A stretch of 64,000 nt of DNA from Saprospiraceae bacterium (GCA_022448955.1 JAKVCU010000002.1:39006-103005), one strand, 5' to 3'. Shown: positions 10,211 through 21,429, counted from the stretch's first letter. Notes: a model not told the origin generated them from the sequence alone. Program-made: numbers and translations.

Positions 10211-11845
10211 ATGAATAAATCCTTAATTACAGCTTTGTTATTGTGCTTAGGCAATATTTCATTTGCTTGGGAAATAACTTATTTTGCCACAGATGACCAT
10301 CCATACCTACAAGGTGAATATTTGCAAGAGCCTCCTAATATTGTTTTCATCATTGCAGACGACCTCAGCTGGAAACATTTGGGTGCCTATGGATCCGAAG
10401 AATTATTGACTCCAAATATTGATCGACTCGCAAGGGAAGGTGTTACTTTTGAAAATGCCTTTGTTAGTACCCCTTCCTGCAGCCCCTCTAGGGCAGCCAT
10501 ATTAACAGGCCGCAACGGTTTCGAATTAGAGGAAGGCGCTTCTTTATGGGGATATTTACCTGCTAAGTTTCCCACCTATACCTCGCTGTTAGAAGACAAA
10601 GACTATGAAATAGCCTCTACTGGCAAGGCATGGGGCCCTGGCTTGCTAATCGACAGAAAACTGAACCCTGCAGGAAAACCTTATCTGAATATTCGAACAA
10701 ACAAATACGCTTCTTCTTTTGACCAATCTCCTGTTTCAGATATCCATTATTCAGAAAATCTTAGCATTTTCTTAAAACAAATAGATCAGGATCAAGCCTT
10801 CTGCTTCTGGCTAGGCACCTTCGAACCACATCGTGGCTATAAAAAGGGACTAGCTGCAGTTCAAAAATTGGATTGCACAAGAATAAAAGTACCCGAATTT
10901 TTACCAAATGAAGATCAAGTGCGCAGTGATATCTGCGAATATCTTGCTGAAATTCAGCATATTGACCAAACCGTTGGGGAAGTTATAAATGTGCTGCAAG
11001 AGCAGAAGCGAATAGACAATACCATTCTTATCATTACATCTGATAATGGGATGCCCTTCCCGAGGGCAAAGGCAAACCTATATGATTATGGCACCCGCGT
11101 CCCTCTGATTGTTTGGTGGCCTAATCAAATAAAAGGAGGTAGAAGGGTTACGGACATAATTAGCCTTACAGATATTGCCCCCACCCTCTTAGAAATAAGT
11201 GGTACTCCTATACCTGCTGAAATGTCAGGAAAAAGCTTTTTACCCCAGTTAATATCTAAACAATCTGGACAAATTGATCCCAAACGAAATACTGCCTACA
11301 CCTACCGAGAGAGGCATGCTTTCTCTTATTCAAATGGAGGTTCCATTCCCGCCAGAGCCATTAGAACCAATGAGTATTTATTGATTCAAAACTTTAATAC
11401 TGATTCTCTCACAAGAGATATTGATGGTGGGCCAACTAAAGACTTTATGGTTAAAAATAAAATCAAATATGCCGATCTCTTTCAACTTAGCTTTGACAAA
11501 AGACAAGCATTTGAATTGTATGATATCTCGAAGGACAAATTTCAACTGAACAACCTGATTCAAGATCCAAACTATCAAAAAGTTTTTGAAGAATTGAGAA
11601 ATCAGCTTCATACTTATTTAATATCAAGAAAAGATCCGAGACTTATGGCAGAACCTCAGCCCTTCCTGTATAATCCATATTTCGGATTTCTTTTTTCAAA
11701 GGGATTAATCAAATGGGCGCCTGATCAGCAGGGTCAAGATCTAAGCTTTACAGAAAGACGAAACCTATTAAAAAAAGCTTTTTTGATGGTGAATGAAGAA
11801 GATTGGTATAAGGAAATGATAAAAAAACAAAATGGAAAATTATGA
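10211..11845 (+). CDS. Sulfatase (S1 family, Cys-type)
   Basis: PPNIVFIIADDLSWKHLGAYG and SCSPSRAAILTGR (C-x-P-S-R formylglycine motif). Confidence 0.95.
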   Translation: MNKSLITALLLCLGNISFAWEITYFATDDHPYLQGEYLQEPPNIVFIIADDLSWKHLGAYGSEELLTPNIDRLAREGVTFENAFVSTPSCSPSRAAILTGRNGFELEEGASLWGYLPAKFPTYTSLLEDKDYEIASTGKAWGPGLLIDRKLNPAGKPYLNIRTNKYASSFDQSPVSDIHYSENLSIFLKQIDQDQAFCFWLGTFEPHRGYKKGLAAVQKLDCTRIKVPEFLPNEDQVRSDICEYLAEIQHIDQTVGEVINVLQEQKRIDNTILIITSDNGMPFPRAKANLYDYGTRVPLIVWWPNQIKGGRRVTDIISLTDIAPTLLEISGTPIPAEMSGKSFLPQLISKQSGQIDPKRNTAYTYRERHAFSYSNGGSIPARAIRTNEYLLIQNFNTDSLTRDIDGGPTKDFMVKNKIKYADLFQLSFDKRQAFELYDISKDKFQLNNLIQDPNYQKVFEELRNQLHTYLISRKDPRLMAEPQPFLYNPYFGFLFSKGLIKWAPDQQGQDLSFTERRNLLKKAFLMVNEEDWYKEMIKKQNGKL

Positions 11846-13998
11846 AAAAACAAATCATACTTTACTGCCTATCTTATATTTTATTCCTTCCCTTTTTAAA
11901 CGCACAGACAGTTGTTCATCAATTGTCATCTAATGATTTTGTAAAGGAATTTGATATTGCTGGTCCCTTTCATCAAAAAGGTTTGGCAGCGGATCAATGG
12001 ACCGATTTACTTGAAATAGACTTCCTTGAAGAAGAAGGAAGCACCATAGAAAACATATCAGCTTACAATTGGAATGCCATAAAAACCAATGCTAATCATT
12101 TATTAGATTTTAATCAAATACTAAATGATACTGCAGTGGCTGTTGCCTATGCCTCTTTTAATATAGAAGCCAAAGCAGCCACCAATGCTTTATTGCTCAT
12201 TTACGTTCAGGATGGTGCAAAAATTTATGTAAACGATCAATATATATCTACCTATTTTGGTGGTACTTGGGGCCGCCTAGAGCCATTTCAGGTCTATCTT
12301 AAGAAGGGCATCAACTCAGTAGTTATTAAGGTTCCAAACAAAGATTGGGGCTGGATGCTCTCTGTAAAGGTTTTGGAAGAAGAAGTAGGAAAAGCATATC
12401 TTGATAAAGAAAAAGAAAAGATTGAATATTTATCATTTTTAAATAGTGGTTTGAAAGCAACCATGGATCCCGATTTCAATTCGGTCTTTAAGCAGGGTAA
12501 ATTCCCAGAATTAGTGTTTGAAATGCCTGGCTTAGCTCGAAAATACCTTGGCAACTATTCTATGTCTGTTAGGTGGTTTGATCGTGAATGTAAAGAAGTA
12601 AAGTACCCAAAAGAAGCAGGCGCCTACGCTTATTATGCTGAAATTAAAGGATCAAATGGAAGACTCCTCAAGAAATCAAAAACGCTTTATTGCTTGCCTA
12701 ATGATTGGATGGGATGGAACGAACGTTTAAGAGCTGATTTGGAATATATCCCTTTCAATGGAATTCCAAAAAGTATATGGTCAGAACACAAAAAGGCCAT
12801 TGGAGACTTTATTGGATTTGATTTCTTAAAATCTATCCTTTTAGGTGATGATGCAGCTATCTTATTATCCTTCCTAGATGAAGTTCATAATAAAGATTTG
12901 GCACCTGACCCATTTCTCACACCTCTAATTTTAGATGGAAACTACCATGCCAAATTAAAACAAAAAATTCTAAATATCGATGGGAAATACCCCTCTTTAA
13001 AAGCAGCGAAAACACTCAAGTTCTCCACACCAACCTTACATGATCCTCCTGAAAGAGATAGGAAAAAACTAAAAATTCTAACATCAGAATTAGAAGCAGT
13101 AGGTAAAGAGTGGATGGAAAATGGTGGTAGTCCATTTGATATGCTTATTGCTCAAAAGGGAGAAACTGTATTTCATGGAAGCTTTGGAACAGACGGTTAT
13201 GGCTCATTTACTACTGAAACAACTAGCGAGATTGCATCCATTACTAAATTATTCACGGGTATACTTTTTGCTCAATATGTGGAACAAGGAATTATTGGAA
13301 TCGATGACCCTGTCGGAAAATACTTAACAGAATTCCCTCTTACTGGACCCAAAGCATTAACGCTAAGACATTGTTTCACGCATACTAGTGGCTTTTATGG
13401 TCATGGATTATTCGATGGTGTTCATAATACATGGCTCGAAAACTCCTTAGCCGATGTTATCAAAAATGATACCGTAGGAACCAGACATAATTATAATGGA
13501 ATGGGCTATGACTTAGCCGGAAAAGTCATGGAGGTAGTAAGTGGAAAAAGTGTTTTCACCTTATTGCAGGAATATCTTTACGAGCCTCTAGGCATGAAAA
13601 ATACTATCCATGAATGGGACTTAGGATATAGCGTACATAGCACTGCCCATGATTTGGCAAAAGTGGCTCAGTTACTTTTGAACAAAGGTTCTTACGGAAA
13701 CCAACAATTTTTTTCTAAGGAAGTCTATGATCAAATTATTCCTGTGGATTTAAATAGCTTTTACCCAGATATTCACCAAAAATGGGGTATTGGGATAACA
13801 ATGATGAACTGGTGGCTACCAGATGAAAACCGCTTCCTACTCTCTCCTAATATCATTGGCCATGGTTCTGCTACATCATCTGTTTTCTGGGTTATCCCAG
13901 ATTTGGATATGGTCATCACCCAATCTAGAAGACGTGGAAATCGTGATTTTGCTAAATATTTTAAAAAAATGATCAGCATTGTAGAATCACATTTTTGA
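11842..13998 (+). CDS. Serine hydrolase (beta-lactamase family) with long N-terminal region
   Basis: SITKLFTG (SxxK), RHCFTHTSGFYGHG, RHNYNGMGYDLAG; 4-bp ATGA overlap with the preceding sulfatase. Confidence 0.88.
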   Translation: MKKQIILYCLSYILFLPFLNAQTVVHQLSSNDFVKEFDIAGPFHQKGLAADQWTDLLEIDFLEEEGSTIENISAYNWNAIKTNANHLLDFNQILNDTAVAVAYASFNIEAKAATNALLLIYVQDGAKIYVNDQYISTYFGGTWGRLEPFQVYLKKGINSVVIKVPNKDWGWMLSVKVLEEEVGKAYLDKEKEKIEYLSFLNSGLKATMDPDFNSVFKQGKFPELVFEMPGLARKYLGNYSMSVRWFDRECKEVKYPKEAGAYAYYAEIKGSNGRLLKKSKTLYCLPNDWMGWNERLRADLEYIPFNGIPKSIWSEHKKAIGDFIGFDFLKSILLGDDAAILLSFLDEVHNKDLAPDPFLTPLILDGNYHAKLKQKILNIDGKYPSLKAAKTLKFSTPTLHDPPERDRKKLKILTSELEAVGKEWMENGGSPFDMLIAQKGETVFHGSFGTDGYGSFTTETTSEIASITKLFTGILFAQYVEQGIIGIDDPVGKYLTEFPLTGPKALTLRHCFTHTSGFYGHGLFDGVHNTWLENSLADVIKNDTVGTRHNYNGMGYDLAGKVMEVVSGKSVFTLLQEYLYEPLGMKNTIHEWDLGYSVHSTAHDLAKVAQLLLNKGSYGNQQFFSKEVYDQIIPVDLNSFYPDIHQKWGIGITMMNWWLPDENRFLLSPNIIGHGSATSSVFWVIPDLDMVITQSRRRGNRDFAKYFKKMISIVESHF

Positions 13999-14087
13999 TC
14001 GTTTTTCTAAACAATAATAACTATTCAGGACCATGGGCCTGTTGTCAGGATAAGCGTACAATGTCCAAGTTTAAAAAGTGTAAGAGC

Positions 14088-15437
14088 ATGAAGAATTCTC
14101 ATTCATTTCTTGTATTGCCTTTGTTTTATCTTTTGCTTTCATGTAATCCTCTAGAAAAGCAAAATAACCAAGCTTCTCCTAATATTATCCTTATCATGGC
14201 AGATGATTTGGGATATGAAACCATTACCGCTAATGGAGGCAACTCCTACTCTACTCCAGCTATAGATAAGATGGCAGCAAGTGGTATGCGATTCGAACAC
14301 TGCTATGCTCAGCCTCTCTGCACACCAAGTCGAGTGAAGATTATGACTGGTATTTACAACGTAAGAAATTATCAAGAATTTGGCTTACTAGATGATAAAC
14401 AGACTACTTTTGGTCATATTTTTCGTGATGCAGGTTATGCTACCTGCATTGTTGGCAAATGGCAACTAGGGAAAGATTCACTCAGTCCCTATAATGCAGG
14501 CTTCGATGAACATTGCCTGTGGCAACTCAGTGAAGGACGTACAGATGGTACTGCTCGAGACACGCGCTTTTCTGAACCTGTTTTGGAAGTCAATGGTATC
14601 CTAAACACCTATAATCAGAATGAATTTGGCCCTAAGATTGTCAGTGATTATGCGCTTGACTTTATCAAAAGACAGTCCCTCAATAAAAAGCCTTTTTTCC
14701 TTTACTATCCTATGCTTTTAACTCATTGTCCTTTTAGCCCTACACCAGATTCACCAGAGTGGCAGATAGATACCCAAGCAATCATGACCTATAAGGGTAA
14801 AGCTAAATATTTTAAAGATATGATGGCTTATACTGATAAAATAGTCGGATCTATCAACGACCAACTCCAATCTTTAGGAATAGCAGATAATACAATTGTG
14901 ATTTTTACAGCGGATAATGGTACAGATAAACCGATTGTCTCTCAAATGAACAAAAAAGAAGTGGTGGGTGCTAAAGGTAAATCAACTGATGCCGGAACTC
15001 GTGTTCCACTTATTGTAAAATGGGATCAAAATATACAAGCTGAACAAGTAAGTAATAGCCTAATCGATTTAAGTGATATCCTTCCTACTATTTGTGCTGC
15101 TGCAAATATAGAAGTTCCAGAAGTACTCGATATTGATGGATGGAGTTTTTTGCCTGAGCTATTAGGTCAAGAAGGAGAAAAGCGAAAGTGGGTATATAGT
15201 TGGTATTCAAGAAATGGAAAGGAAGAGGAGGCCATTGTTTTTGCTCGCAATCACGATTACAAACTTTATCAATCAGGAGCTTACCACTACCTTCCAAATG
15301 ATTTGTTAGAGGAACACCCTCTTCACTTAGAGCAACTAAACAAGGAAGAGCAACTGACTTATGAGATGCTAGATAAGGTATTGAAGCAATATCAGAAAAG
15401 AAGACTTGAAAACCAGAAAGACATGTCTTTCGAATAA
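14088..15437 (+). CDS. Sulfatase (S1 family, Cys-type), lipoprotein
   Basis: SPNIILIMADDLGYETI and LCTPSRVKIMTG; the listed ORF starts at a TTG at 13995, but the ATG at 14088 precedes a lipoprotein signal MKNSHSFLVLPLFYLLLSC. Confidence 0.92.
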   Translation: MKNSHSFLVLPLFYLLLSCNPLEKQNNQASPNIILIMADDLGYETITANGGNSYSTPAIDKMAASGMRFEHCYAQPLCTPSRVKIMTGIYNVRNYQEFGLLDDKQTTFGHIFRDAGYATCIVGKWQLGKDSLSPYNAGFDEHCLWQLSEGRTDGTARDTRFSEPVLEVNGILNTYNQNEFGPKIVSDYALDFIKRQSLNKKPFFLYYPMLLTHCPFSPTPDSPEWQIDTQAIMTYKGKAKYFKDMMAYTDKIVGSINDQLQSLGIADNTIVIFTADNGTDKPIVSQMNKKEVVGAKGKSTDAGTRVPLIVKWDQNIQAEQVSNSLIDLSDILPTICAAANIEVPEVLDIDGWSFLPELLGQEGEKRKWVYSWYSRNGKEEEAIVFARNHDYKLYQSGAYHYLPNDLLEEHPLHLEQLNKEEQLTYEMLDKVLKQYQKRRLENQKDMSFE

Positions 15438-15458
15438 ATTCGTTCAAATAGGAAGCTT

Positions 15459-18065
15459 ATGTTCAAAACAGCCTACTTACTTTTACTTTTAAATGGTATC
15501 CTATTAAGCTGTACACCAGCTATTGATCAAGCCAAGCTTGAACAAAAAATCGAGAAATACATTCAGATACCCTCTCCAAAATGGGAGGATCAGGTGATCT
15601 ATTTTATCGTAACTGACCGATTTATGGATGGAGATACTACTAATAATGATCAAGGTGTCGGGGAATATAAAAAAGGGGACGAAAGATTTTGGAATGGTGG
15701 CGACCTAAAAGGTATCACCCAAAAAATTGATTATATCAAACAATTGGGTGCTACAGCTATTTGGATTACCCCTCCAGTAGCCAACCAATGGCGAAACCCT
15801 CAAAAAACAGGAACAGGTAATCATGGATATTGGGCCAAAAATTTTGTAGAAGTTGATCGGCATTATGGGTCTTTAGAAGACTATCAAGCGCTATCAGCTA
15901 ATCTTCATAAAAATGAAATGTACCTCATTCAGGATGTTGTAGTCAACCATCTTGGAGATTTTTATACCTATACAGATGAATATGACCCTAGTGATGTAAC
16001 TAAAAATTTCAAATTACATGAAGTCGCACAACCCACACAATTTCCCTTTTATCATAATAATGCGACCAAAGACGAAGATAGAGAAATGGCTATTTACCAT
16101 TTTGCTCCCAGTTTTCATGACCATTCAGACACTGTTAAAAAACGAGCTTACCAATTTGCCGATCTTGATGATTTAAATACTGCTAATCCTTTCGTCAGAA
16201 CTATTCTTCGAAAATCTTATAATTTTTGGTTAGATGAGGTAGGTGTAGATGGCTTTCGTTTTGATACTCCACATATGGTAGAACATGAATTTTGGAATGA
16301 TTTCTTGCATTCAAATGAACCTGAAGCACTAGGTATTATAAACTTTGCTAAAAAACTAGGAAAGGATCATTTCTTAAATTTTGGGGAAACAGCTGTACTA
16401 ACTCAGGCTTATGAAGATCAAGGAAGCAAAGAAGCCGCATCTTATTTGGGATCTAAAGAAAAGCCAGAAATGAATTCTGTACTTAACTTCCCACTCTTTA
16501 ATGCTATACAAGACGTATTCAAAGGGTTAAAATCCACCAATCAACTCAGCTATCGCTTAGAAGCCAACAAACAATATTTTGAATCCCCAGAATACCTCTG
16601 CAACTTTATCGACAATCATGATGGAGCACGTTTTTTGAGTCAATCAGACAGAGCGTCTTTCCGCCAAGCTCTCTTGTTCATTCTAAGTATTCCTGGAATA
16701 CCTGTTATCTATTATGGAACAGAGCAAGAATTGCTCGGAATGCGCCAAACCATGTTTAAAGGAGGCGTAGGTTCACTAGATAAAAATCATTTTGATACAA
16801 AAAGCGAAGCATTTCAATTTGTCCAAAGCCTAATTCAATTAAGAAAAGACAATCCAGCTTTTCGAAGGGGTGATTTAAAGGTATTAAGAGATATTTCTGA
16901 TGGCCCTGGAATCTTTGCCTACCAGATGGCATATCAAGACGAAAATATTATCATTTTATTCAATACTTCTGGAAGTAAACAATTAGCAGATAACTTGCCT
17001 ACCGACTTTGATGCTGGAACCATATTGGAAACAGTTTTTAGTTTATCTAATTCTAAAGAAGAATTCGTAGTAAATGAAAAGGGAAACTTAACAGTCTTCC
17101 TCCCCCCAAAAGCAGGAATGGTACTTCGCCCTACAGAGAGAAAAAATATAAAAATGGCTGCATCTGTACCTATTAAAATCAAGCCCTTGGCCACAAAAGT
17201 ATTTGATGGCGATTATCTCAATATTTCAGGAAGTTCGATCATTAATAAGGAACTTTTCATTTGTGTAGATGGAGACTTGGAGCTTGCCCAAAAGGTAACT
17301 TTTACGACAGCCAAACAATGGTCTGCTAGGCTTCCATTATACAATCTACAAAATGGAAAACATAGAATAACGCTATTTTATTGGCCAACTAGTGATAGTG
17401 ATCCCATACATTCGAGTGCCGTAGAATTTGAACTGGACAATAAGGCTATATTATTAGCTGAATATTATGATGAGCTTGGGGATGACCGTGGGCTAAATAA
17501 TAACATACAATATGCAACACATGAAAGTTTCTCTCACCAAGGAGATATTGAATCCATAAAAATTTACAAAGTAGGAACTAACTTAAAAGTTGATTTGACA
17601 ATGAAGGAGTTAAGTCAAATGTGGCTTCCGCCAAATGGATTTGATCATATTTTGCTCAATATTTATATCGATTTGCCGAATAAGATGGGTATCCAAGATC
17701 TACCTCAGCAAAATTATAAAATACCCGACAATGGCCATTGGGATTATTTGATATCAACTGCAGGCTTTGCAAATGCGATGTATTCCAGTAATAGTGCCAG
17801 TAGCACTGAGGTTGGTGAGCCTGTTGGGCCTACTCCTATTGTAAAAGGAAATTTGCAGAAGCGGACCATTAGCTTTTTAATAGCTTCAAAATCATTGGGA
17901 TCTCCCCAAAATCTAAAGGGAACTAAACTCTATTTGAATACTTGGGATGGAGGTCCTGGTAATCTAAAAAGCATGAACCCCAAGCCAAGTCTTTGGAACC
18001 CAGGTGGAGGTGATCAGTCTGATCCTATTTTTTTTGATGACACCGAGCTGATTATTCTCAACTGA
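15459..18065 (+). CDS. GH13 alpha-amylase-family lipoprotein with glucodextranase-type C-terminal domain
   Basis: VIYFIVTDRFMDGD, DGFRFDTPHMV, NFGETAV, FIDNHD (GH13 regions); C-terminal IKIYKVGTNLKVDLTMKEL...FDHILLNIYID. Confidence 0.93.
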   Translation: MFKTAYLLLLLNGILLSCTPAIDQAKLEQKIEKYIQIPSPKWEDQVIYFIVTDRFMDGDTTNNDQGVGEYKKGDERFWNGGDLKGITQKIDYIKQLGATAIWITPPVANQWRNPQKTGTGNHGYWAKNFVEVDRHYGSLEDYQALSANLHKNEMYLIQDVVVNHLGDFYTYTDEYDPSDVTKNFKLHEVAQPTQFPFYHNNATKDEDREMAIYHFAPSFHDHSDTVKKRAYQFADLDDLNTANPFVRTILRKSYNFWLDEVGVDGFRFDTPHMVEHEFWNDFLHSNEPEALGIINFAKKLGKDHFLNFGETAVLTQAYEDQGSKEAASYLGSKEKPEMNSVLNFPLFNAIQDVFKGLKSTNQLSYRLEANKQYFESPEYLCNFIDNHDGARFLSQSDRASFRQALLFILSIPGIPVIYYGTEQELLGMRQTMFKGGVGSLDKNHFDTKSEAFQFVQSLIQLRKDNPAFRRGDLKVLRDISDGPGIFAYQMAYQDENIIILFNTSGSKQLADNLPTDFDAGTILETVFSLSNSKEEFVVNEKGNLTVFLPPKAGMVLRPTERKNIKMAASVPIKIKPLATKVFDGDYLNISGSSIINKELFICVDGDLELAQKVTFTTAKQWSARLPLYNLQNGKHRITLFYWPTSDSDPIHSSAVEFELDNKAILLAEYYDELGDDRGLNNNIQYATHESFSHQGDIESIKIYKVGTNLKVDLTMKELSQMWLPPNGFDHILLNIYIDLPNKMGIQDLPQQNYKIPDNGHWDYLISTAGFANAMYSSNSASSTEVGEPVGPTPIVKGNLQKRTISFLIASKSLGSPQNLKGTKLYLNTWDGGPGNLKSMNPKPSLWNPGGGDQSDPIFFDDTELIILN

Positions 18066-18172
18066 GTCTATATAGCTTATCATAAAAAAGAAAAGGAAAA
18101 CCACAAAAAAGCAAAAAATATACATCTGCCAATGGATAGAATCTTTTTTAAACTGAACGAATAACTAAAGAA

Positions 18173-19879
18173 ATGAAAAATCTACAGATAGTTTTTGGCA
18201 TCGCCATTTTTTTCTTTTTTTTGTCTTGTCAGCCACAACAAGAAGGAAAGAGAGGTACCCAACAAATGCCAAATATACTTTGGCTTGTAGCAGAGGATAT
18301 GAGTCCCAACATCCCACCATTTGGAGATTCAACTATCCAAACACCAAATCTGAGCAGATTGGCGGCTGAAGGAGTTCGTTACACAAATGTATACTCCGTA
18401 TCAGGGGTTTGTTCCCCTAGTAGAGCAGCCATTACCACTGGTATGTATCCAAATAGTATTGGTGCCCATCATATGAGAACCCTCTATCAACAACCCGCAG
18501 CAAGAGAAAAAGGCTTAATCAACTACGAATGTGTACCACCTGCAGAGGTTAAAATGCTCAGCGAAATCATGCGGCAGAACGCTTATTATTGCACAAATAA
18601 TCGTAAAGAAGATTATCAATTTTTTCCTTCAAAAATGGCATGGGATGAATCTAGCATTTATGCACACTGGCGGAACCGCCCCGAAGGGAAAGCATTCTTT
18701 TCTATCTTCAATTTTGGGGTAACGCATGAATCCAATTTATGGAATCCAGGTTATCGCCACTTTGACCATGATACTTTTCCTCCTCCAAGAGGAAAGAAGA
18801 ATTTTTGGAAAGGTTTTGAAAATGGAGCAAAACCATGGGCCATTTCGGATAGCCTTCAGCTCAATATTCCCCCTTATCTACCTAATAATGACATCGTGAG
18901 AAAGGATGTTCGTCGAATGTATTCAAATATTGCTGAAATGGATAAGCATGTTGGCATGATTCTTAATCAATTAGAAAAAGATGGTTTGCTAGAAAACACC
19001 ATAATAGTATGGTTTACAGATCATGGAGGCCCTTTACCTCGTCAAAAAAGATTATTATATGATGCAGGCATTCATGTGCCTATGATTATTCGATATCCTC
19101 ATCAAAAAGCCGCAGGAACAATAGATAACCAACTGATCAGTTTTATTGACTTTGCTCCAAATCTACTGTCACTAATCCAAGTTAAACCTCCGGATTGGAT
19201 GCAAGGGCGTCCATTTTCCGGCCAGTACAAACCAGACGATTCAAGATCATATATTCATGCTGCTGCTGACCGATTCGATGAAACCTACGATATGATTCGG
19301 GCAGTCAGAGATCATAGGTTTAAATATTTGAAAAACTTCCACGCAGATCAACCTTACTATTTGCCACTCGCTTATCGCGAAAACATGGCTAGTATGCAAG
19401 AATTGTTGCGACTCAGAAAAGAAAATCAGTTGGATAGTCTACAAATGTTATGGTTTAGGGAAACTAAACCTGAAGAAGAACTTTTTGATACAGCTAATGA
19501 CCCTCATGAGTTGCATAATCTAGCTAATGACCCGAATTATACAGCCAAATTAATAGAATTAAGAAAAGAGTGTGAAAGATGGATGAATGAGATTGAAGAT
19601 AAAGGATTTATCAAAGAGATAGATCTAATTGAAACATTTTGGCCAAATAAAATACAGCCAATCACTAGCAACCCAATAATAAAGAAGAAGAAGAACCGTA
19701 TCCATATATCTTGTTTAACAGAAGGCGCCTCTATCGGCTACAAACTGGCCGAAGATGAAAAAGATGGACTAGGATGGCGTATTTATGAGAAGCCTTTAAA
19801 TATGAAGGATAATCAACCATTAAAAGTTATTGCTCATCGACTAGGATATGCTGTGAGCGATACCATATCAATTAATTAA
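18173..19879 (+). CDS. Sulfatase (S1 family, heparan N-sulfatase-like), lipoprotein
   Basis: MPNILWLVAEDMSPNIPPFGD and VCSPSRAAITTGMYPNSIGAHHMRT. Confidence 0.94.
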   Translation: MKNLQIVFGIAIFFFFLSCQPQQEGKRGTQQMPNILWLVAEDMSPNIPPFGDSTIQTPNLSRLAAEGVRYTNVYSVSGVCSPSRAAITTGMYPNSIGAHHMRTLYQQPAAREKGLINYECVPPAEVKMLSEIMRQNAYYCTNNRKEDYQFFPSKMAWDESSIYAHWRNRPEGKAFFSIFNFGVTHESNLWNPGYRHFDHDTFPPPRGKKNFWKGFENGAKPWAISDSLQLNIPPYLPNNDIVRKDVRRMYSNIAEMDKHVGMILNQLEKDGLLENTIIVWFTDHGGPLPRQKRLLYDAGIHVPMIIRYPHQKAAGTIDNQLISFIDFAPNLLSLIQVKPPDWMQGRPFSGQYKPDDSRSYIHAAADRFDETYDMIRAVRDHRFKYLKNFHADQPYYLPLAYRENMASMQELLRLRKENQLDSLQMLWFRETKPEEELFDTANDPHELHNLANDPNYTAKLIELRKECERWMNEIEDKGFIKEIDLIETFWPNKIQPITSNPIIKKKKNRIHISCLTEGASIGYKLAEDEKDGLGWRIYEKPLNMKDNQPLKVIAHRLGYAVSDTISIN

Positions 19880-19964
19880 TCACTTGATGTTTAAGCTATC
19901 AATATAGAACATAAAATTAGCGGATTATTACACTTTGCAAAGTTTCTATTCAAGCGAATTATTG

Positions 19965-19991
19965 CTTTGCACAAGCTCAGACCCATAACTT
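19965..19991 (+). promoter_or_regulatory. Upstream motif shared with 8432-8460 (CTTTGCACAAGCTCAGACCCATAACTT)
   Basis: Pairwise match to the GH43 upstream region. Confidence 0.35.
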
Positions 19992-20025
19992 AACTCTAAG
20001 TTTTTGATTCATAAAGATCAAGATT

Positions 20026-21429
20026 ATGAATATTAAAATTTTCATTTTTTCTATTACCAGTCTATTTCTTTTTTTGCTTTGTAACAAAGAAGAAGAAAAA
20101 GAAAGCTTACCTAATTTCATCATTATTTTTGCAGACGATTTGGGATATGGAGACTTAGGTTGTTTTGGGCATCCTACGATAAAAACACCAAACCTAGATA
20201 GAATGGCCCAGAAAGGGCTAAAAATGACCCAATTCTATGTAGCTGCTTCTATCTGTACACCAAGTCGTGCGGGTCTGCTGACTGGTAAACTACCTATTCG
20301 CAATGGTATGTGCGGAAAAAGAGGAGTTTTGTTCCCTGATTCAGGGGGTGGCTTACAAACATCAGAGACGACTATAGCAAAAGCTTTAAAAAGAAAAAAT
20401 TATCAGACTGCCTGTATCGGTAAATGGCACCTTGGTCATCTAGCAGAATACCTGCCTACCAAACATGGTTTTGACTATTACTTTGGAATACCATATTCGA
20501 ATGACATGTCGCCAGAGCAATCCAACTGGGACTATGCCAAAGAGAATTTTCCACCTACTCCACTTATCGAGAATGATTCCATCATTGAAAGAGAGCCAGA
20601 TCAAAGCCAATTGACCGCTCGATACACAGAAAAAGCGGTTAATTTTATCAAAGATAATAAAGACTACCCTTTCTTTTTGTACATGCCTCATACCTTTCCA
20701 CATATTCCACTCTATATTGATAGTCTTAATGCAGGAAGAAGTAAAAGAGGAATTTACGGAGATGTGGTAGAAGTCTTAGATTCAAGTGTAGGCAAAATAT
20801 TAAATATATTAGAAGAATACCATCTAGAGGAAAATACCTTTGTGCTCTTCACCAGTGACAACGGTCCTTGGGGTTGGGCTGGAATTAATGGTGGCTCTCA
20901 AGGCCTACTAAAGGGAAAAAAAGGAAGCCCTTGGGAAGGTGGGTTTAGAGTTCCTGCTATTGCACATATGCCAAATACTATTCCCGCTAATACTACCTCA
21001 GATGCAATTGTCACAGCCTTGGATATTTTTCCTACACTACTTCATATGGCTGGAATAGATATTTCAGATTTCGAAAAAATCGATGGAAAAGATGTATCCC
21101 GAACATTTACAAAGCAAGAGGAAGTGCAGCAAGAAGTATTTTATTATCGCAATACTGATTTTGTAGCATACAGAAAGGCCGCTTGGAAAATTTTCCTTGA
21201 AGATCCAGACCCTTGGAATGATGAATTTATGGAAAAAGATCTTCCTCTACTCTTTAACCTCAATGAAGATCCTTCTGAACAATTTAATCTAGCTGAACAG
21301 TACCCAAATGTAGTAGCAGAACTCATACAAGCTGCAGCTACACATACAAATACGGTAGAGATCGTACCCTCTCAATTAGACAGCATCTTGATCGATTTAT
21401 TAAACAGTAAACAAACGAAAAATGACTAA
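20026..21429 (+). CDS. Sulfatase (arylsulfatase A-like), lipoprotein
   Basis: LPNFIIIFADDLGYGDLGCFGHPTIKTPNLDRMA; ICTPSRAGLLTGKLPIRNGM; CIGKWHLGH. Confidence 0.95.
   Translation: MNIKIFIFSITSLFLFLLCNKEEEKESLPNFIIIFADDLGYGDLGCFGHPTIKTPNLDRMAQKGLKMTQFYVAASICTPSRAGLLTGKLPIRNGMCGKRGVLFPDSGGGLQTSETTIAKALKRKNYQTACIGKWHLGHLAEYLPTKHGFDYYFGIPYSNDMSPEQSNWDYAKENFPPTPLIENDSIIEREPDQSQLTARYTEKAVNFIKDNKDYPFFLYMPHTFPHIPLYIDSLNAGRSKRGIYGDVVEVLDSSVGKILNILEEYHLEENTFVLFTSDNGPWGWAGINGGSQGLLKGKKGSPWEGGFRVPAIAHMPNTIPANTTSDAIVTALDIFPTLLHMAGIDISDFEKIDGKDVSRTFTKQEEVQQEVFYYRNTDFVAYRKAAWKIFLEDPDPWNDEFMEKDLPLLFNLNEDPSEQFNLAEQYPNVVAELIQAAATHTNTVEIVPSQLDSILIDLLNSKQTKND

Noticed and set aside
13995-14087. N-terminal extension of the sulfatase ORF from the TTG at 13995
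   Set aside because: The extension (MIVFLNNNNYSGPWACC...) is not signal-peptide-like, whereas the ATG at 14088 starts a canonical lipoprotein signal.
15088-15447. 119-aa minus-strand ORF
   Set aside because: Lies antisense within the sulfatase C-terminal coding region; no recognisable motif.
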